This document shows positions 42,979 to 53,882 of a stretch of DNA of 64,000 bases, piece after piece. The DNA lies in the NCBI GenBank assembly GCA_947427205.1, contig CANEHB010000002.1, forward strand, positions 62,001 to 126,000, written 5' to 3'. The notes beneath the pieces are model-generated. The model did no database searches. It saw only the letters and a program-made list of their open reading frames with translations, and had not been told where the DNA came from. Position 1 is the first letter of the stretch. The number at the start of each line of letters is the position of its first letter. The position numbers were made by a program, and so were the translations under genes. This stretch comes from an uncultured Clostridium sp. (lineage in GTDB: Bacteria; Bacillota; Clostridia; TANB77; CAG-508).

Positions 42979-44287
42979 ATGAAGGTAGGATTTGTATCGC
43001 TTCGGATGTAGCAAAAATTTAGTGGATACTGAAATGTGCATAGGAATATTTAAAAAAGAAAAATTTGAAATAGTTAATAATCCTAAAGATGCAGAAATAA
43101 TAGTTATTAATACTTGTGGTTTTATAGAATCAGCAAAAGAAGAGGCTATAAACTGCATATTAGAAATGGCAGACTATAAAAAAACAGGAAATTGTAAATA
43201 TTTAATTGCTATGGGATGTTTAGTACAAAGATACAAAAGTGATTTAGAAAAAGCATTACCAGAAGTAGACATGTTTTTAAGTATAGACGAATATGATAAC
43301 TTTTGGGAAAAAATTTCTAAAATGTTAAAAAAAGAAATAAAATCTAAAAATACATTAGATTACTTAGATAGAGTTATTTCAACAGGAAATACTACAGCAT
43401 ATTTAAAAATAGCAGAAGGTTGTAGCAACAGATGTACATATTGTGCAATTCCATATATAAGAGGACCATTTGTAAGTAGAAAAATGGAAGATATATTAGA
43501 AGAAGCAAAAAAATTAGCAAAAACTGGAATAAAAGAATTAATAGTTATTGCACAAGATACTACAAAATATGGAATTGATATTTATGGAGAGCCTAAGCTT
43601 TCAGAATTATTAGAAAAATTATGTAAGATAGAAGGTTTTAAATGGATTAGATTTTTATATGCTTATCCAGAAAGCATAACAGATGAGCTAATAGAAACTG
43701 TTAAAAATAATGATAAGATTTGCAATTATTTTGATATTCCATTACAACACTTTTCAGATAAAGTCTTAAAAAGAATGAATAGAAAAAGTGATAGTAAATC
43801 AATAGAAAGAGTAATAGAAAAGATAAGAACAAGAATACCTGACGTGATCTTAAGAACAACTATGATAGTCGGATTTCCAGGTGAGACAGAGGAAGACTTT
43901 TTTGAATTATATGAGTTTGTAAATAGTGCAAAATTTGAAAAATTAGGAGTTTTCAAGTATTCTAAAGAAGATGGAACTCCAGCAGCAAAAATAAAAGAGC
44001 AGGTTCACTATAAAACAAAGCAAAGTAGACTTGATAAAATTATGACTTTAGAAAGTATGATATCAAAAATAAAACTTGAAGAAAAAATTGGAAATGAATA
44101 TGAAGCAATTGTAGATGGATTTTCAAATGATAATAAATATATTTGTGCAAGAAGTTACATGGATATACCAAATGAAGATGGAACAATATTTATAAAGAAT
44201 GATGGAAAAGTAAACATGGGTGATTTTATAAAATGTAAAATAACCTCAGTTAGAGACTATGATTTAATAGCTGAAATGATTAATTAG
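42979..44287 (+). CDS. rimO: Ribosomal protein S12 methylthiotransferase; needs +1 frameshift at CGG 43003-43005
   Basis: MKVGFVSL-(C)GGA-CSKNLVDTEM... restores the RimO N-terminus; radical SAM GCSNRCTYCAIP; zero frame ends CGG ATG TAG. Confidence 0.9.
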
Positions 44288-44366
44288 AATTATAAGAAAT
44301 ATACAAGAAAATTATATTAATAAATGTAGTTTATAGGTGTCAAAAAACCTAAATATATGTATGTGA

Positions 44367-45698
44367 GTGTTTGATATGCTAAAAAAAGTATTTAAGTCTG
44401 CTGTATTACTACTTATGATAGTAGGAATAATTCTTGGTATTTCAATTACATTTGAAAAAGCAATTCCAGAAAAAAAACATAAAGAAGCAGAAAGTAATGT
44501 ACTTAATATGATACAAACAAAAACTGCTGAAGCTACAAGTTTTTATACATATGGACGAGCTTTTAATATAAGTGGAAAGTTTAGTAATATTAGTAAAGAT
44601 AATTTTGAAAGTGCTAAATTATTCATAACAGATGGAATTGATTATGAAGAAACATATGCTTTAAATTATAAATTTGAAGAAGGAAACTTAGTATTTTTTT
44701 CAGAAGAAGCAATGAATATAGGGATTACAATAGATAAATTAAAAAGTAATTCAGAGTATTATGTTTTACTTAGATTAAAATTAAATAATAGTGTAAATCC
44801 AAAATATTATTCTTTTTCAAATGCTTCTGATAATACTGAAAGTATAGATTATTATACTGTGACTTCAGATGGTACAAATAAAAAAGTAAATATTGGATTC
44901 AATAAAATAGATTATAACAATAAACAATATAACCTTTTAACTCTAAAGCTTGAAGATACTTCGCTTCCAGAAGATGTTTATGATATAGTTATAGATGCAG
45001 GTCATGGTGGGAAAGATGTTGGAGAAAAACAAGGAACTGTTACAGAAGCAGATATAACTTTAGAATATGCAAAACTATTAAAGCAAAGATTAGAAGAAGA
45101 TGGATATAAAGTAAAATTAACAAGAGATGATGATAATACAAAATCTTATACATATACAAATATGTATGATGAAGATGGAAGAATAGGAATAGCTTGCAGT
45201 TCAAAGGCAAAATTAATGATATCGTTTCATGTAAATAATGGAGTAAAAAATCTAAATGGTTTTGAAATATATGCACCAAGTAAATCAGATTTAAAATTTG
45301 CTGAAGAAATGGCAAATAAAATTAATGAGTATTCTAGTATTAGTTTCTCTAATAATACATCATTTAAAAAGTTTGATGGAGTATATGTTAAAAATTTTAC
45401 ACCAAATGTAATAAAAGAATATACAGCTACAGCAAATAAAAAAGGATATGAACCTTATAATATAACAACAAATACACCATATTTATATACAATAAGAGAA
45501 GTTGGTGGAATAGCGACAGAAGCATATGTTGATGGAAGAAATACAGCATATAGTGCAAATAAATATTATAATTCAAATCAAGGTATTGAATGTTACCAAA
45601 TAGAACTAGGATATATAAAAAATGATTTAGAAATAATGCAAAATGAAAAGGAAAATTATATAAGAGCAATAGAAGAATCAATAAAAAATAATTTTTAA
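44367..45698 (+). CDS. N-acetylmuramoyl-L-alanine amidase (Amidase_3)
   Basis: DIVIDAGHGGKDVGEKQGTVTEADITLEYAKLL; MISFHVN. Confidence 0.85.
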   Translation: MFDMLKKVFKSAVLLLMIVGIILGISITFEKAIPEKKHKEAESNVLNMIQTKTAEATSFYTYGRAFNISGKFSNISKDNFESAKLFITDGIDYEETYALNYKFEEGNLVFFSEEAMNIGITIDKLKSNSEYYVLLRLKLNNSVNPKYYSFSNASDNTESIDYYTVTSDGTNKKVNIGFNKIDYNNKQYNLLTLKLEDTSLPEDVYDIVIDAGHGGKDVGEKQGTVTEADITLEYAKLLKQRLEEDGYKVKLTRDDDNTKSYTYTNMYDEDGRIGIACSSKAKLMISFHVNNGVKNLNGFEIYAPSKSDLKFAEEMANKINEYSSISFSNNTSFKKFDGVYVKNFTPNVIKEYTATANKKGYEPYNITTNTPYLYTIREVGGIATEAYVDGRNTAYSANKYYNSNQGIECYQIELGYIKNDLEIMQNEKENYIRAIEESIKNNF

Positions 45699-45725
45699 AC
45701 TAATGATAATAAGAAAGAGGTTAAG

Positions 45726-48700
45726 ATGGACGAAACAGAAAACTTTGTAAATTTTATAAAAGGAAAATTCACAGAAGCTGAAATAAAAATGGCAAAATTT
45801 ATTGATGAAACAGATTTACTTAGCTATACAATGACAACAGAAAAAGTAAAAGAAGGGGATAAACTAGTTGAAAAACCAACAAATGTATTAGAACTTTCAT
45901 ATTTAAAATTGTGTGCAAAAAAGTTTGATGATTCTGAGGATTTATTAGAAAAAATATTTTTATTTTATGTAGGATATGCCTTAAGAGAATATAAAAATTC
46001 ATGGAGACTTAATTTAAATAATTTAGATAGTGATTTAGCATTAAAATGTTCATATTGTAATGTTGATACAGAAGTATGTCCTTTTAAATTAGTTACATAT
46101 ATAAAAAAGTGCATTAGTGATAATAAATTTGATACAAAAAAAGTATTTGATAAATTAATTTCAAATGAAAGAACAGAATACAATAAAGATCAGCATTTAA
46201 TAGATTTTGTTATACAATCTGTAGAAGAGTTAGCACAAAATTCTATGGATATAGTATGTGCAGGAATGCTCTTATCATCAGATAGTGTAAAACTGGAAAG
46301 AGAAGAAAGTGGCAAACTTTATTTTAAATATTTAGATTTTAATGTAAAAAATAATTCATTTTTCAATAATCTAAATGAGTTTTATAAAGAAAATAAAGGA
46401 TTACAAGGAGAACTTAGTTTATCAGAAATTAAATTTACTGAAAATTATTCATATTTATTTGATAAATCACCAATTGAAATTGCAGCATATATTAAATATC
46501 TATGTACTAGAAATAATATTGATGAACAAGTAGTAGTAGAAAAAATATTAGAAAAAAGAAATTTCAAAGAAAGTGAATTTAGAATAGCATATTATAATCA
46601 ATATGTTCATTCTGTAGAAGAACTAGAATGTTCACAAAAGGAAAAAGAAGAGATAATATCAATACTTACATACATAAGAAATTATTATTTTAATGAAGAT
46701 TTACCATATATTCATTTTAATATTGGTTTATTTACTAAAAATACTATAATTTCAGATAAAGTAATTAATATAATAAATAGATATGTAAGAACTTTTAATT
46801 ACATTACAAACAAAGGAACTTTATGGGTAGATACAGAAATGCTTGTAAAAAGAACAAAAGATTCAACAGATATGATAATGCAAGTTGATAAAATTTATAA
46901 TGACAATGATGTTATAATCTTTGAAAATATGGACAAAATCAAGACTTTAAATGAATATAGAGTTGATGCATTATTTACTTCAATAGAAAAATTTAATACT
47001 AAAAACAGAAGATCAATAACATTTTTTGTTGAAAATGAAGATATACTTAAAGATTTAACACAAAAGCATCCAATGATTATGAATAACTTGATAAATAGAA
47101 AAATATATATTGATGGACTAGATGCAATTAAAATAAAAAATAAAGTTATAAAAAGATTAGAAGGCATTATGCAAATAGATGATGAATTTTCTGAAAAACT
47201 AGAGAATTATATTAAATCTACATATTATGCAGATACTATGGATGAGTATGCTTATATTGATAATTTATATAATTCAATAGTATTTGATAAATTCAAATTA
47301 TTAGAGATAAAAAATGCATTCTTACCAGAAGATGTACCACAAGAAACAGAGACAAGAGAAGTAAAAGAAATATTAGATGATATAAATGGTTTAATAGGTT
47401 TAAGTGAAGTAAAAGCAAATATAAATGAATTTTTGAAATATTTAGATTATAGCAAAAAAATAGATACAGAAGGTTTTGCAAACTTAAATATGATATTTAA
47501 AGGAAATTCAGGAACAGGAAAAACAACAGTAGCAAGACTTATGGCAGAACTATTTTATAAATTAGGATTTATAAGAGAAAATAAAATAATAGAAGTTACA
47601 AGTAAAGATTTAATAGGTTCACACTTAGGAGAAACAGCACCTAAAACACAAGCAGTTATAGATTCAGCATTAGATGGAGTGTTGTTTATTGATGAAGCAT
47701 ATACAATTATGGCAAGTAAAGGAGGAGCAACATCAAATTATCCAGCAGAATGTATGGCAACAATTTGTAAAGCAATGGAACTTTATAAAGATAGATTAGT
47801 AATTATATTTGCAGGATATACAAAAGAAATGAATGACTTTATAAATGCAAATCAAGGATTAATGTCAAGAATTGGATATGAACTAGAATTTTCAGACTTT
47901 TCAAAAGAAGAATTATTGCAAATTTTTAAAGATGAAGTAGAAGGAAATGAATTTACTTTAGAAGATGGTGTTATAGAGAAGATAGAAAGAATTATAATGA
48001 AAAACAAAGTAGGAAGAAACTTTGGAAATGCACGTTTTGTTACTAATTTATTTGATAGATTAGTACTTACACATGCAGGAAATTGTGAAGATGACAATTT
48101 ATTAAAAACTATAACAAACGAAGATATACAAATTTTTCAAGAAACTAAAAAAGATAAAGAACGTGGCGTAGATGAAATCTTAAAAGAATTAAACTCTTTA
48201 ATAGGATTAAATAGTGTAAAAGAAAATATAAATGGATTTGTTTCAGTTATTGAATTAAATAAAAAATTAGATAGAAATCCAGATTTTAACATGCACATGA
48301 TATTTAAGGGAAATGCTGGAACAGGAAAAACAACAGTAGCAAGATTACTAGCAGAGATATACTATAATTTAGGATATGTAAAAAGAGATAAATTAGTTGA
48401 AGTACAATCACAAGATTTAATAGGCGAATTTTTAGGACAAACTGGTCCAAAAACACAAGCAGTTATAGAATCGGCATTAGATGGAGTATTATTTATAGAT
48501 GAAGCATATTCAATAATGGAGCACAATGGAACAAACGCAAGTTATTCAGCAGAATGTGTAGCAACACTTTTAAAGGCTATGGAAGATTATCAAGGTAGAT
48601 TAATAATAATCTTTGCAGGATACACAGACGAAATGAAAAAATTTAGAGACTTAAATCCAGGATTAAAATCAAGAATAGGATATGAAATTGATTTTGAAGA

Positions 48701-48986
48701 TTATAGCACAGAAGATTTAATGAAAATTTTTGATAAAAAAGTAGCAGATAAAGGATTTAAAGCAGATGAAGGAGCTAAAAAGAAAGTACAAAAAATATTA
48801 AGTGATGCAAAAGAAGTAGAAAACTTTGGTAATGGTAGATTTGTTGAAAATACTGTTCAAAAAATAATAATAGAACATGCTATTAAAACAAGAGATATTA
48901 CAGATATGGATAGATTACTTACATTTACAGAAGAGGATATTCCAGAAGTAAAAGCAGAAGAGTCAAGAAAGAGGATAGGGTTTTAA
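45726..48986 (+). CDS. Double AAA+ ATPase of the CbbX/SpoVK type
   Basis: Two Walker A motifs (FKGNSGTGKTTVARL, FKGNAGTGKTTVARL) and two Walker B motifs (GVLFIDEAY). Confidence 0.85.
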   Translation: MDETENFVNFIKGKFTEAEIKMAKFIDETDLLSYTMTTEKVKEGDKLVEKPTNVLELSYLKLCAKKFDDSEDLLEKIFLFYVGYALREYKNSWRLNLNNLDSDLALKCSYCNVDTEVCPFKLVTYIKKCISDNKFDTKKVFDKLISNERTEYNKDQHLIDFVIQSVEELAQNSMDIVCAGMLLSSDSVKLEREESGKLYFKYLDFNVKNNSFFNNLNEFYKENKGLQGELSLSEIKFTENYSYLFDKSPIEIAAYIKYLCTRNNIDEQVVVEKILEKRNFKESEFRIAYYNQYVHSVEELECSQKEKEEIISILTYIRNYYFNEDLPYIHFNIGLFTKNTIISDKVINIINRYVRTFNYITNKGTLWVDTEMLVKRTKDSTDMIMQVDKIYNDNDVIIFENMDKIKTLNEYRVDALFTSIEKFNTKNRRSITFFVENEDILKDLTQKHPMIMNNLINRKIYIDGLDAIKIKNKVIKRLEGIMQIDDEFSEKLENYIKSTYYADTMDEYAYIDNLYNSIVFDKFKLLEIKNAFLPEDVPQETETREVKEILDDINGLIGLSEVKANINEFLKYLDYSKKIDTEGFANLNMIFKGNSGTGKTTVARLMAELFYKLGFIRENKIIEVTSKDLIGSHLGETAPKTQAVIDSALDGVLFIDEAYTIMASKGGATSNYPAECMATICKAMELYKDRLVIIFAGYTKEMNDFINANQGLMSRIGYELEFSDFSKEELLQIFKDEVEGNEFTLEDGVIEKIERIIMKNKVGRNFGNARFVTNLFDRLVLTHAGNCEDDNLLKTITNEDIQIFQETKKDKERGVDEILKELNSLIGLNSVKENINGFVSVIELNKKLDRNPDFNMHMIFKGNAGTGKTTVARLLAEIYYNLGYVKRDKLVEVQSQDLIGEFLGQTGPKTQAVIESALDGVLFIDEAYSIMEHNGTNASYSAECVATLLKAMEDYQGRLIIIFAGYTDEMKKFRDLNPGLKSRIGYEIDFEDYSTEDLMKIFDKKVADKGFKADEGAKKKVQKILSDAKEVENFGNGRFVENTVQKIIIEHAIKTRDITDMDRLLTFTEEDIPEVKAEESRKRIGF

Positions 48987-49100
48987 TGCAGAATAATAAT
49001 ATAAATGATATAATCTAAAGGATTGATTTTCATAACATATAGAATTATAATTTAAAGGAAATGTTCTATAAGATTAATAATTAATCTTATAGAAGGAGGA

Positions 49101-49682
49101 ATGAATGATTTTATGAGTGAAGTAACAGAAAAAATCAAGCAAGAATTATTAAAAAGATGTGAAGAATATAATAAAAAATATGATTATGATTTTTGGAATG
49201 ATCATATAAAATATGTGGTATCAAACTCTATAAATTTAGCAAAAAAGTATAATGCAGATGTAGAAATAGTAGAATTAGGAGCATTATTACATGATATTTC
49301 AATGCCGTCAGAATATGGAGAAAGAGAAAAACATAATATATATGGAGCAGAAATAGCAGAAAAATTATTAACAGAATTAAATTACCCACAAGATAGAATA
49401 GAAAGAGTAAAGAAATGTGTATTAAATCATAGAGGAAGCTCTAATGCAGTAAGAGATACCATAGAAGAACAATGCGTTGCAGATGCAGATGTAATAGCAC
49501 ATTTTGACTGTATACCATCACTATTTCATTTAGCTTATAAAGAAAGGAATATGACAGTTCCAGAGGGAGAAGAGTTTATAAAAAAGAAACTACAAGGAGA
49601 CTACAATAAATTAAGTGATAGAACTAGAGAATTATTAAAAGATAGATATAAAAATATATTAAATGTTCTTTTTACAAAGTAA
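49101..49682 (+). CDS. HD-domain phosphohydrolase
   Basis: ELGALLHDISMPSEYGEREKHNIYGAEIAEKLL; CVADADVIAHFD. Confidence 0.8.
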   Translation: MNDFMSEVTEKIKQELLKRCEEYNKKYDYDFWNDHIKYVVSNSINLAKKYNADVEIVELGALLHDISMPSEYGEREKHNIYGAEIAEKLLTELNYPQDRIERVKKCVLNHRGSSNAVRDTIEEQCVADADVIAHFDCIPSLFHLAYKERNMTVPEGEEFIKKKLQGDYNKLSDRTRELLKDRYKNILNVLFTK

Positions 49683-49709
49683 CTTAAGATATATTGAAAG
49701 GAGAAAAAA

Positions 49710-50478
49710 ATGGGAAATTCAGATTATACATATAATGAATATTTTGCATCATTACAAACAACACAAGAACGGAATGGGAATGTTAGAAAGTGCAAAAGCT
49801 ATACAAGCTCAAGAAAGATATCAAAGAAGAGGGTTTGCAAATAGTGGTATTGATCAAGGTGAAGCCATTAAATTAGCTAATATGGATCAAAAGTCTTTTG
49901 AGAGCTTAAGAGCATATCAAATGGGACAACTATATAATGCATATTTAGATTTACATCTTGGAAAAAGGTTAGGTTCAATGGGATTAAGAGGTACAAATGA
50001 TACAAGTATGGATTCAGTAAGAAGAGTTACAGGAGATCGTCCAAGATATATATATAATAATGGAATTTTGGCATTATCAACTGAGGATATACAAGTTATT
50101 AATCAAATTGCTGAAAAACAAAGTAGATGTCCTGACTATACTCAAACAAGACAATCTTTTTTCGGATTGGAAAAAATTGTAGATGAAACTTTAGCAGCAC
50201 ATAAAGTTATGTGTGAGCAATTTCAAGTTCAAGAATTTGAAGTGCCATTAAACAAAATAATGAGAGAGACAGATGTTTTAGAAAGAGCAATTGGAAAAAA
50301 TCAGTTAGGAAAAAATATTTTTGATATTAGAGATTTTAGTAGTTGTGCAGCTCAATCAAGAACAGGTATTGTTTCTAAAGCAATGAATAAATTAGGACGT
50401 TTTATAGGTAAGAAATTAAATCCAGAAAAGTATGAAAAACTAGGAAATAAAACTCTTGATGAAGACCCAAGAGTATAA
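49710..50478 (+). CDS. Hypothetical protein; needs +1 frameshift at CGG 49770-49772
   Basis: ATG with SD gaaaggag at 49710; MGNSDYTYNEYFASLQTTQE-(C)GGA-MGMLESAKAIQAQERYQRRGFANSG... joins the long downstream frame. Confidence 0.75.
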
Positions 50479-50534
50479 AAGAATAGATATAAAAAAAATT
50501 AAAAAGTTTTAAGAGAAATTCTAGAAAGGAGAGT

Positions 50535-51023
50535 ATGATAAATAATCATACAAAAGATAATATGGAAGAATTAAGTGCTGAAGTTGCAACAGAAGTAATT
50601 GAAGTTTTATATAATTCAGATAGTTCTATAATTTGTAAAATACCATATAGAATTATTGAAGTGTTACAAGAAAAAACGCAAGAATGTAATAAAAAAATTT
50701 CTTTTAAAGAAAATGTAGAACTTAAAGATCAAGATATATCAGAAGAAGGCAAAGCAATTTTATCAATACTTTATAGAGATTATATATGTTCTGAAGAAGA
50801 GAAAATTGAAGTTAATAAAATATTTGAAAATAATCAAAAACAGTATGATGAAATTCAAAGAGAAAAATATAATCCAGATAAAATATTTCAAAAACAAGAC
50901 AATAAAATATCAGTAGATATTAATGCAGAGGAAGAGGAAAAAGCTTTAATAGAAACTCAAAAAAATAAATGGTATATTGTTTTGTTTGAAAAAATAAAAA
51001 GTATATTTAAAAGAGATATATAA
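50535..51023 (+). CDS. Hypothetical protein
   Basis: ORF with SD aaaggag upstream; no family recognised. Confidence 0.5.
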   Translation: MINNHTKDNMEELSAEVATEVIEVLYNSDSSIICKIPYRIIEVLQEKTQECNKKISFKENVELKDQDISEEGKAILSILYRDYICSEEEKIEVNKIFENNQKQYDEIQREKYNPDKIFQKQDNKISVDINAEEEEKALIETQKNKWYIVLFEKIKSIFKRDI

Positions 51024-51177
51024 AAAATAACAGTATGATATTTAGATAACCATTTTTATAAAAGCTATTCAAATAAAAAGTTAACTTATTATATATAATT
51101 TAAAAATTGTTTATATGATAAAAATAACAGCTTGAATAATAAATAAATTTATGCTATAATTTAGCACAGTTTACAAA

Positions 51178-51224
51178 TACAGAGGAAGACATCTATAAAA
51201 ATAAAATATAGATGTCTTTTTTAC
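51178..51224 (+). terminator. Rho-independent terminator
   Basis: gaagacatctataaaaataaaatatagatgtcttttttac. Confidence 0.7.
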
Positions 51225-51346
51225 ATGAACAAATAGGAGACATTTATAGTTAGAGAAATTATTATAATGTCCTTTTTTGTTTTTACATTTCTAACTGGAA
51301 GTTCTGATTTCAAGAATTTAATTGTTTTGAAATTAGAAATCTATTT

Positions 51347-51439
51347 TTATATAATAGGAAAGTAGTACTTTCCTATTATATAAAAGCTTCGCTAAAATTT
51401 GTGCACAAATTTATTACATAAATTTGGCACGTGAACAAA
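51347..51439 (+). repeat. Dispersed structured element, family C copy 3 (upstream of helicase gene)
   Basis: Perfect dyad ttatataataggaaagta-g-tactttcctattatataa; arm gtgcacaaatttattacataaatttggcac; tail gtgaacaaa. Confidence 0.65.
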
Positions 51440-51496
51440 TTTACTGAAAAATCTTTGATGTTTCAGATTTGTTCAAATATAGAAGGAGGTTTAAAA

Positions 51497-53719
51497 ATGG
51501 AAGAAAAAGAATTTTTAAGAGAAAAAGAAAAATTACAAAAGACAGTAAATCAGCTAGATTATGAGGAAAAAGAACTTGAGGAACATTTAGGAAAAGATAG
51601 TAGCTCATATGATGAAGAAGCCTATGTTAGAGCACATTTAGAATATTTAAATCATAAAAAGTTATCTGATTTAAAAAAGATTAAAAGTAAACCTTATTTT
51701 GCAAGAATTGATTTCAAAGCAAATAATGAAGAAAAAGAAGAATTGTACATAGGAAAACTATCACTATTAGATAGTAAAACACAAAGGCCTATAATTATAG
51801 ATTGGAGAGCACCAATTTCAAATCTTTATTATGATGGAAGGATTGGAAAATCAAGTTATGAATCACCAGAAGGAACAGTAGAAGGAGAGATATCTTTAAA
51901 AAGACAGTATTTTATTGAAAATCAAGTACTTGAAAAATACTCTGATATTGATTTAAAAACTAATGATGAACTATTGCAAGTAGCACTTGCTGAAAAAGCT
52001 GATGACAGATTAAAAAATATTGTTGCAACAATACAAGGAGAACAAAACAATATAATTAGAGAGAATATGAATAAAGCTTTAATAGTGCAAGGAGTTGCAG
52101 GAAGTGGGAAAACGACAATTGCATTACATAGAATTGCATATCTAATTTATAATTATGATAAACAATTTGATCCAGAGAATTTTATGATAATAGCTCCAAC
52201 AAAATTCTTTTTGAATTATATTTCAAATGTACTACCAGATTTAGGTGTAGAAAATGTAAAACAATACACTTTTGAAGATTTAGCGTATGAAATAATAGGG
52301 AAAAAATTAAAAATTTCTGATAGTAATGAAAAGCTAGTAACAATAGTAAATAAGGAATTTGACGAAATAAACAATGGAGATATAGAAACAATTATAAAAG
52401 AATCAAAATTAAAATCTTCAATAGAATTTAAGGAAATTGTAGATGGATATTTAAAACAAATAGAAGATAATTACTTACCAAGAAAAGATTTTATTATTGA
52501 AAACATAAGAATAATGAGATATGAAAATATAAAAAAACTATTTGTAGAAGAGTATAAAGATTTAGATTTTGAAAAAAGAATTAATGAAGTAAAAAAACAT
52601 GTATTTTCAAAAATAAAAAATAATAAAGATACAATAGTGGAAGCAATAACAGCAAAAAGAAAATTTAGAATAAATAAAATGTTGCAAGATGCAAGTTTAA
52701 CAGAAGAAGAAAAAAGAGAAAAAAGAATTGAAATATTTGAAGAAACAGAAGAACTACTTAAAAAAATATATAATGATAATATAAAAGTAGTAGATTTATA
52801 TTTTAATGAAATAAGCAAAAAAGATTGTATAGAATATTATAAAGATTTTATCGAAAATTATATTTATGACAAAATCGAAAATAAAACTTTGGCAGAATAT
52901 TTAGTAAAAAATACAATAAGAAATCTTAATAGAAATGAAATTGCTTTTGAAGACTTAGCACCAATAATTTATATTCATTATAAAATATATGGTTCAAAAG
53001 TAAAAAAGAGCCTAAGACATGTTATTATAGATGAGGCACAAGATTATGGCGAATTTCAGTTTAGTGTACTTAAAACAATTTTAAAAAGTAATTCAATGAC
53101 AATTTTAGGAGATATAGCGCAAGGAGTTCACTCATATAGAGGGATAGAAAACTGGAAGAAGTTTATAGATGTAGAATTCCCAGAAGGAGATACAATTTAT
53201 ACAACATTAGAAAAAACATATAGAACAACAAAAGAAATAATGTATAAAGCAAATGATGTTATAGATAAATTGCCTGAATTTGAAAAGCAATTTATAATAA
53301 AAGGAAAGCCAGTTATAGAAGGTAAAGATTCAATTCATATAGTAAAATCAGATTCAGAAGATGAAATAGTAAAAGAATGCGCTAATAAAATTGATGACTA
53401 CTTAAATTTAGGATATAAGTCTATAGCAATAATAGGAAAAGACATTGATGAGTGTAAAAACATTAAAAAGAAAATGCAAAAATATAATAAAGATGTAAAA
53501 TTAATACAAAGTAAAGACTCTGAATATCATGCAGGAATATCAATAGTTCCATCATATTTAGCAAAAGGATTGGAATTTGATAGTGTAATTTTATTTAATG
53601 TAAATAATGAAAAATATCAAAATAATAGTTTAGATATAAAATTATTATATGTAGCTATAACTAGAGCAATGAGTAAATTAGATATTTTTTATACTGGTAA
53701 TATATCAGAGCTACTTTAG
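51497..53719 (+). CDS. HelD-like UvrD/Rep superfamily helicase (RNA polymerase-associated type)
   Basis: IIDWRAPISNLYYD; VQGVAGSGKTTIALHRIAYLIYN; VIIDEAQDYGEFQF; SYLAKGLEFDSVI; YVAITRAMSKL. Confidence 0.85.
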   Translation: MEEKEFLREKEKLQKTVNQLDYEEKELEEHLGKDSSSYDEEAYVRAHLEYLNHKKLSDLKKIKSKPYFARIDFKANNEEKEELYIGKLSLLDSKTQRPIIIDWRAPISNLYYDGRIGKSSYESPEGTVEGEISLKRQYFIENQVLEKYSDIDLKTNDELLQVALAEKADDRLKNIVATIQGEQNNIIRENMNKALIVQGVAGSGKTTIALHRIAYLIYNYDKQFDPENFMIIAPTKFFLNYISNVLPDLGVENVKQYTFEDLAYEIIGKKLKISDSNEKLVTIVNKEFDEINNGDIETIIKESKLKSSIEFKEIVDGYLKQIEDNYLPRKDFIIENIRIMRYENIKKLFVEEYKDLDFEKRINEVKKHVFSKIKNNKDTIVEAITAKRKFRINKMLQDASLTEEEKREKRIEIFEETEELLKKIYNDNIKVVDLYFNEISKKDCIEYYKDFIENYIYDKIENKTLAEYLVKNTIRNLNRNEIAFEDLAPIIYIHYKIYGSKVKKSLRHVIIDEAQDYGEFQFSVLKTILKSNSMTILGDIAQGVHSYRGIENWKKFIDVEFPEGDTIYTTLEKTYRTTKEIMYKANDVIDKLPEFEKQFIIKGKPVIEGKDSIHIVKSDSEDEIVKECANKIDDYLNLGYKSIAIIGKDIDECKNIKKKMQKYNKDVKLIQSKDSEYHAGISIVPSYLAKGLEFDSVILFNVNNEKYQNNSLDIKLLYVAITRAMSKLDIFYTGNISELL

Positions 53720-53847
53720 ATAGAAATATTGTATCCATAATAAAAAAATAAAATATTGCATAGAAAAATAAATACTTGCATAAAATTAAAATATAAGTTA
53801 CTATATAAGTAACTTATAAGTTCAAATGATGTCATTGAACTGTACCG

Positions 53848-53882
53848 AGATTATGTGTCCGCATAGTCTCTATTTTTTTCTT
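53848..53882 (+). terminator. Terminator between the helicase and the convergent repressor gene
   Basis: gagattatgtgtccgcatagtctctattttttt. Confidence 0.65.
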
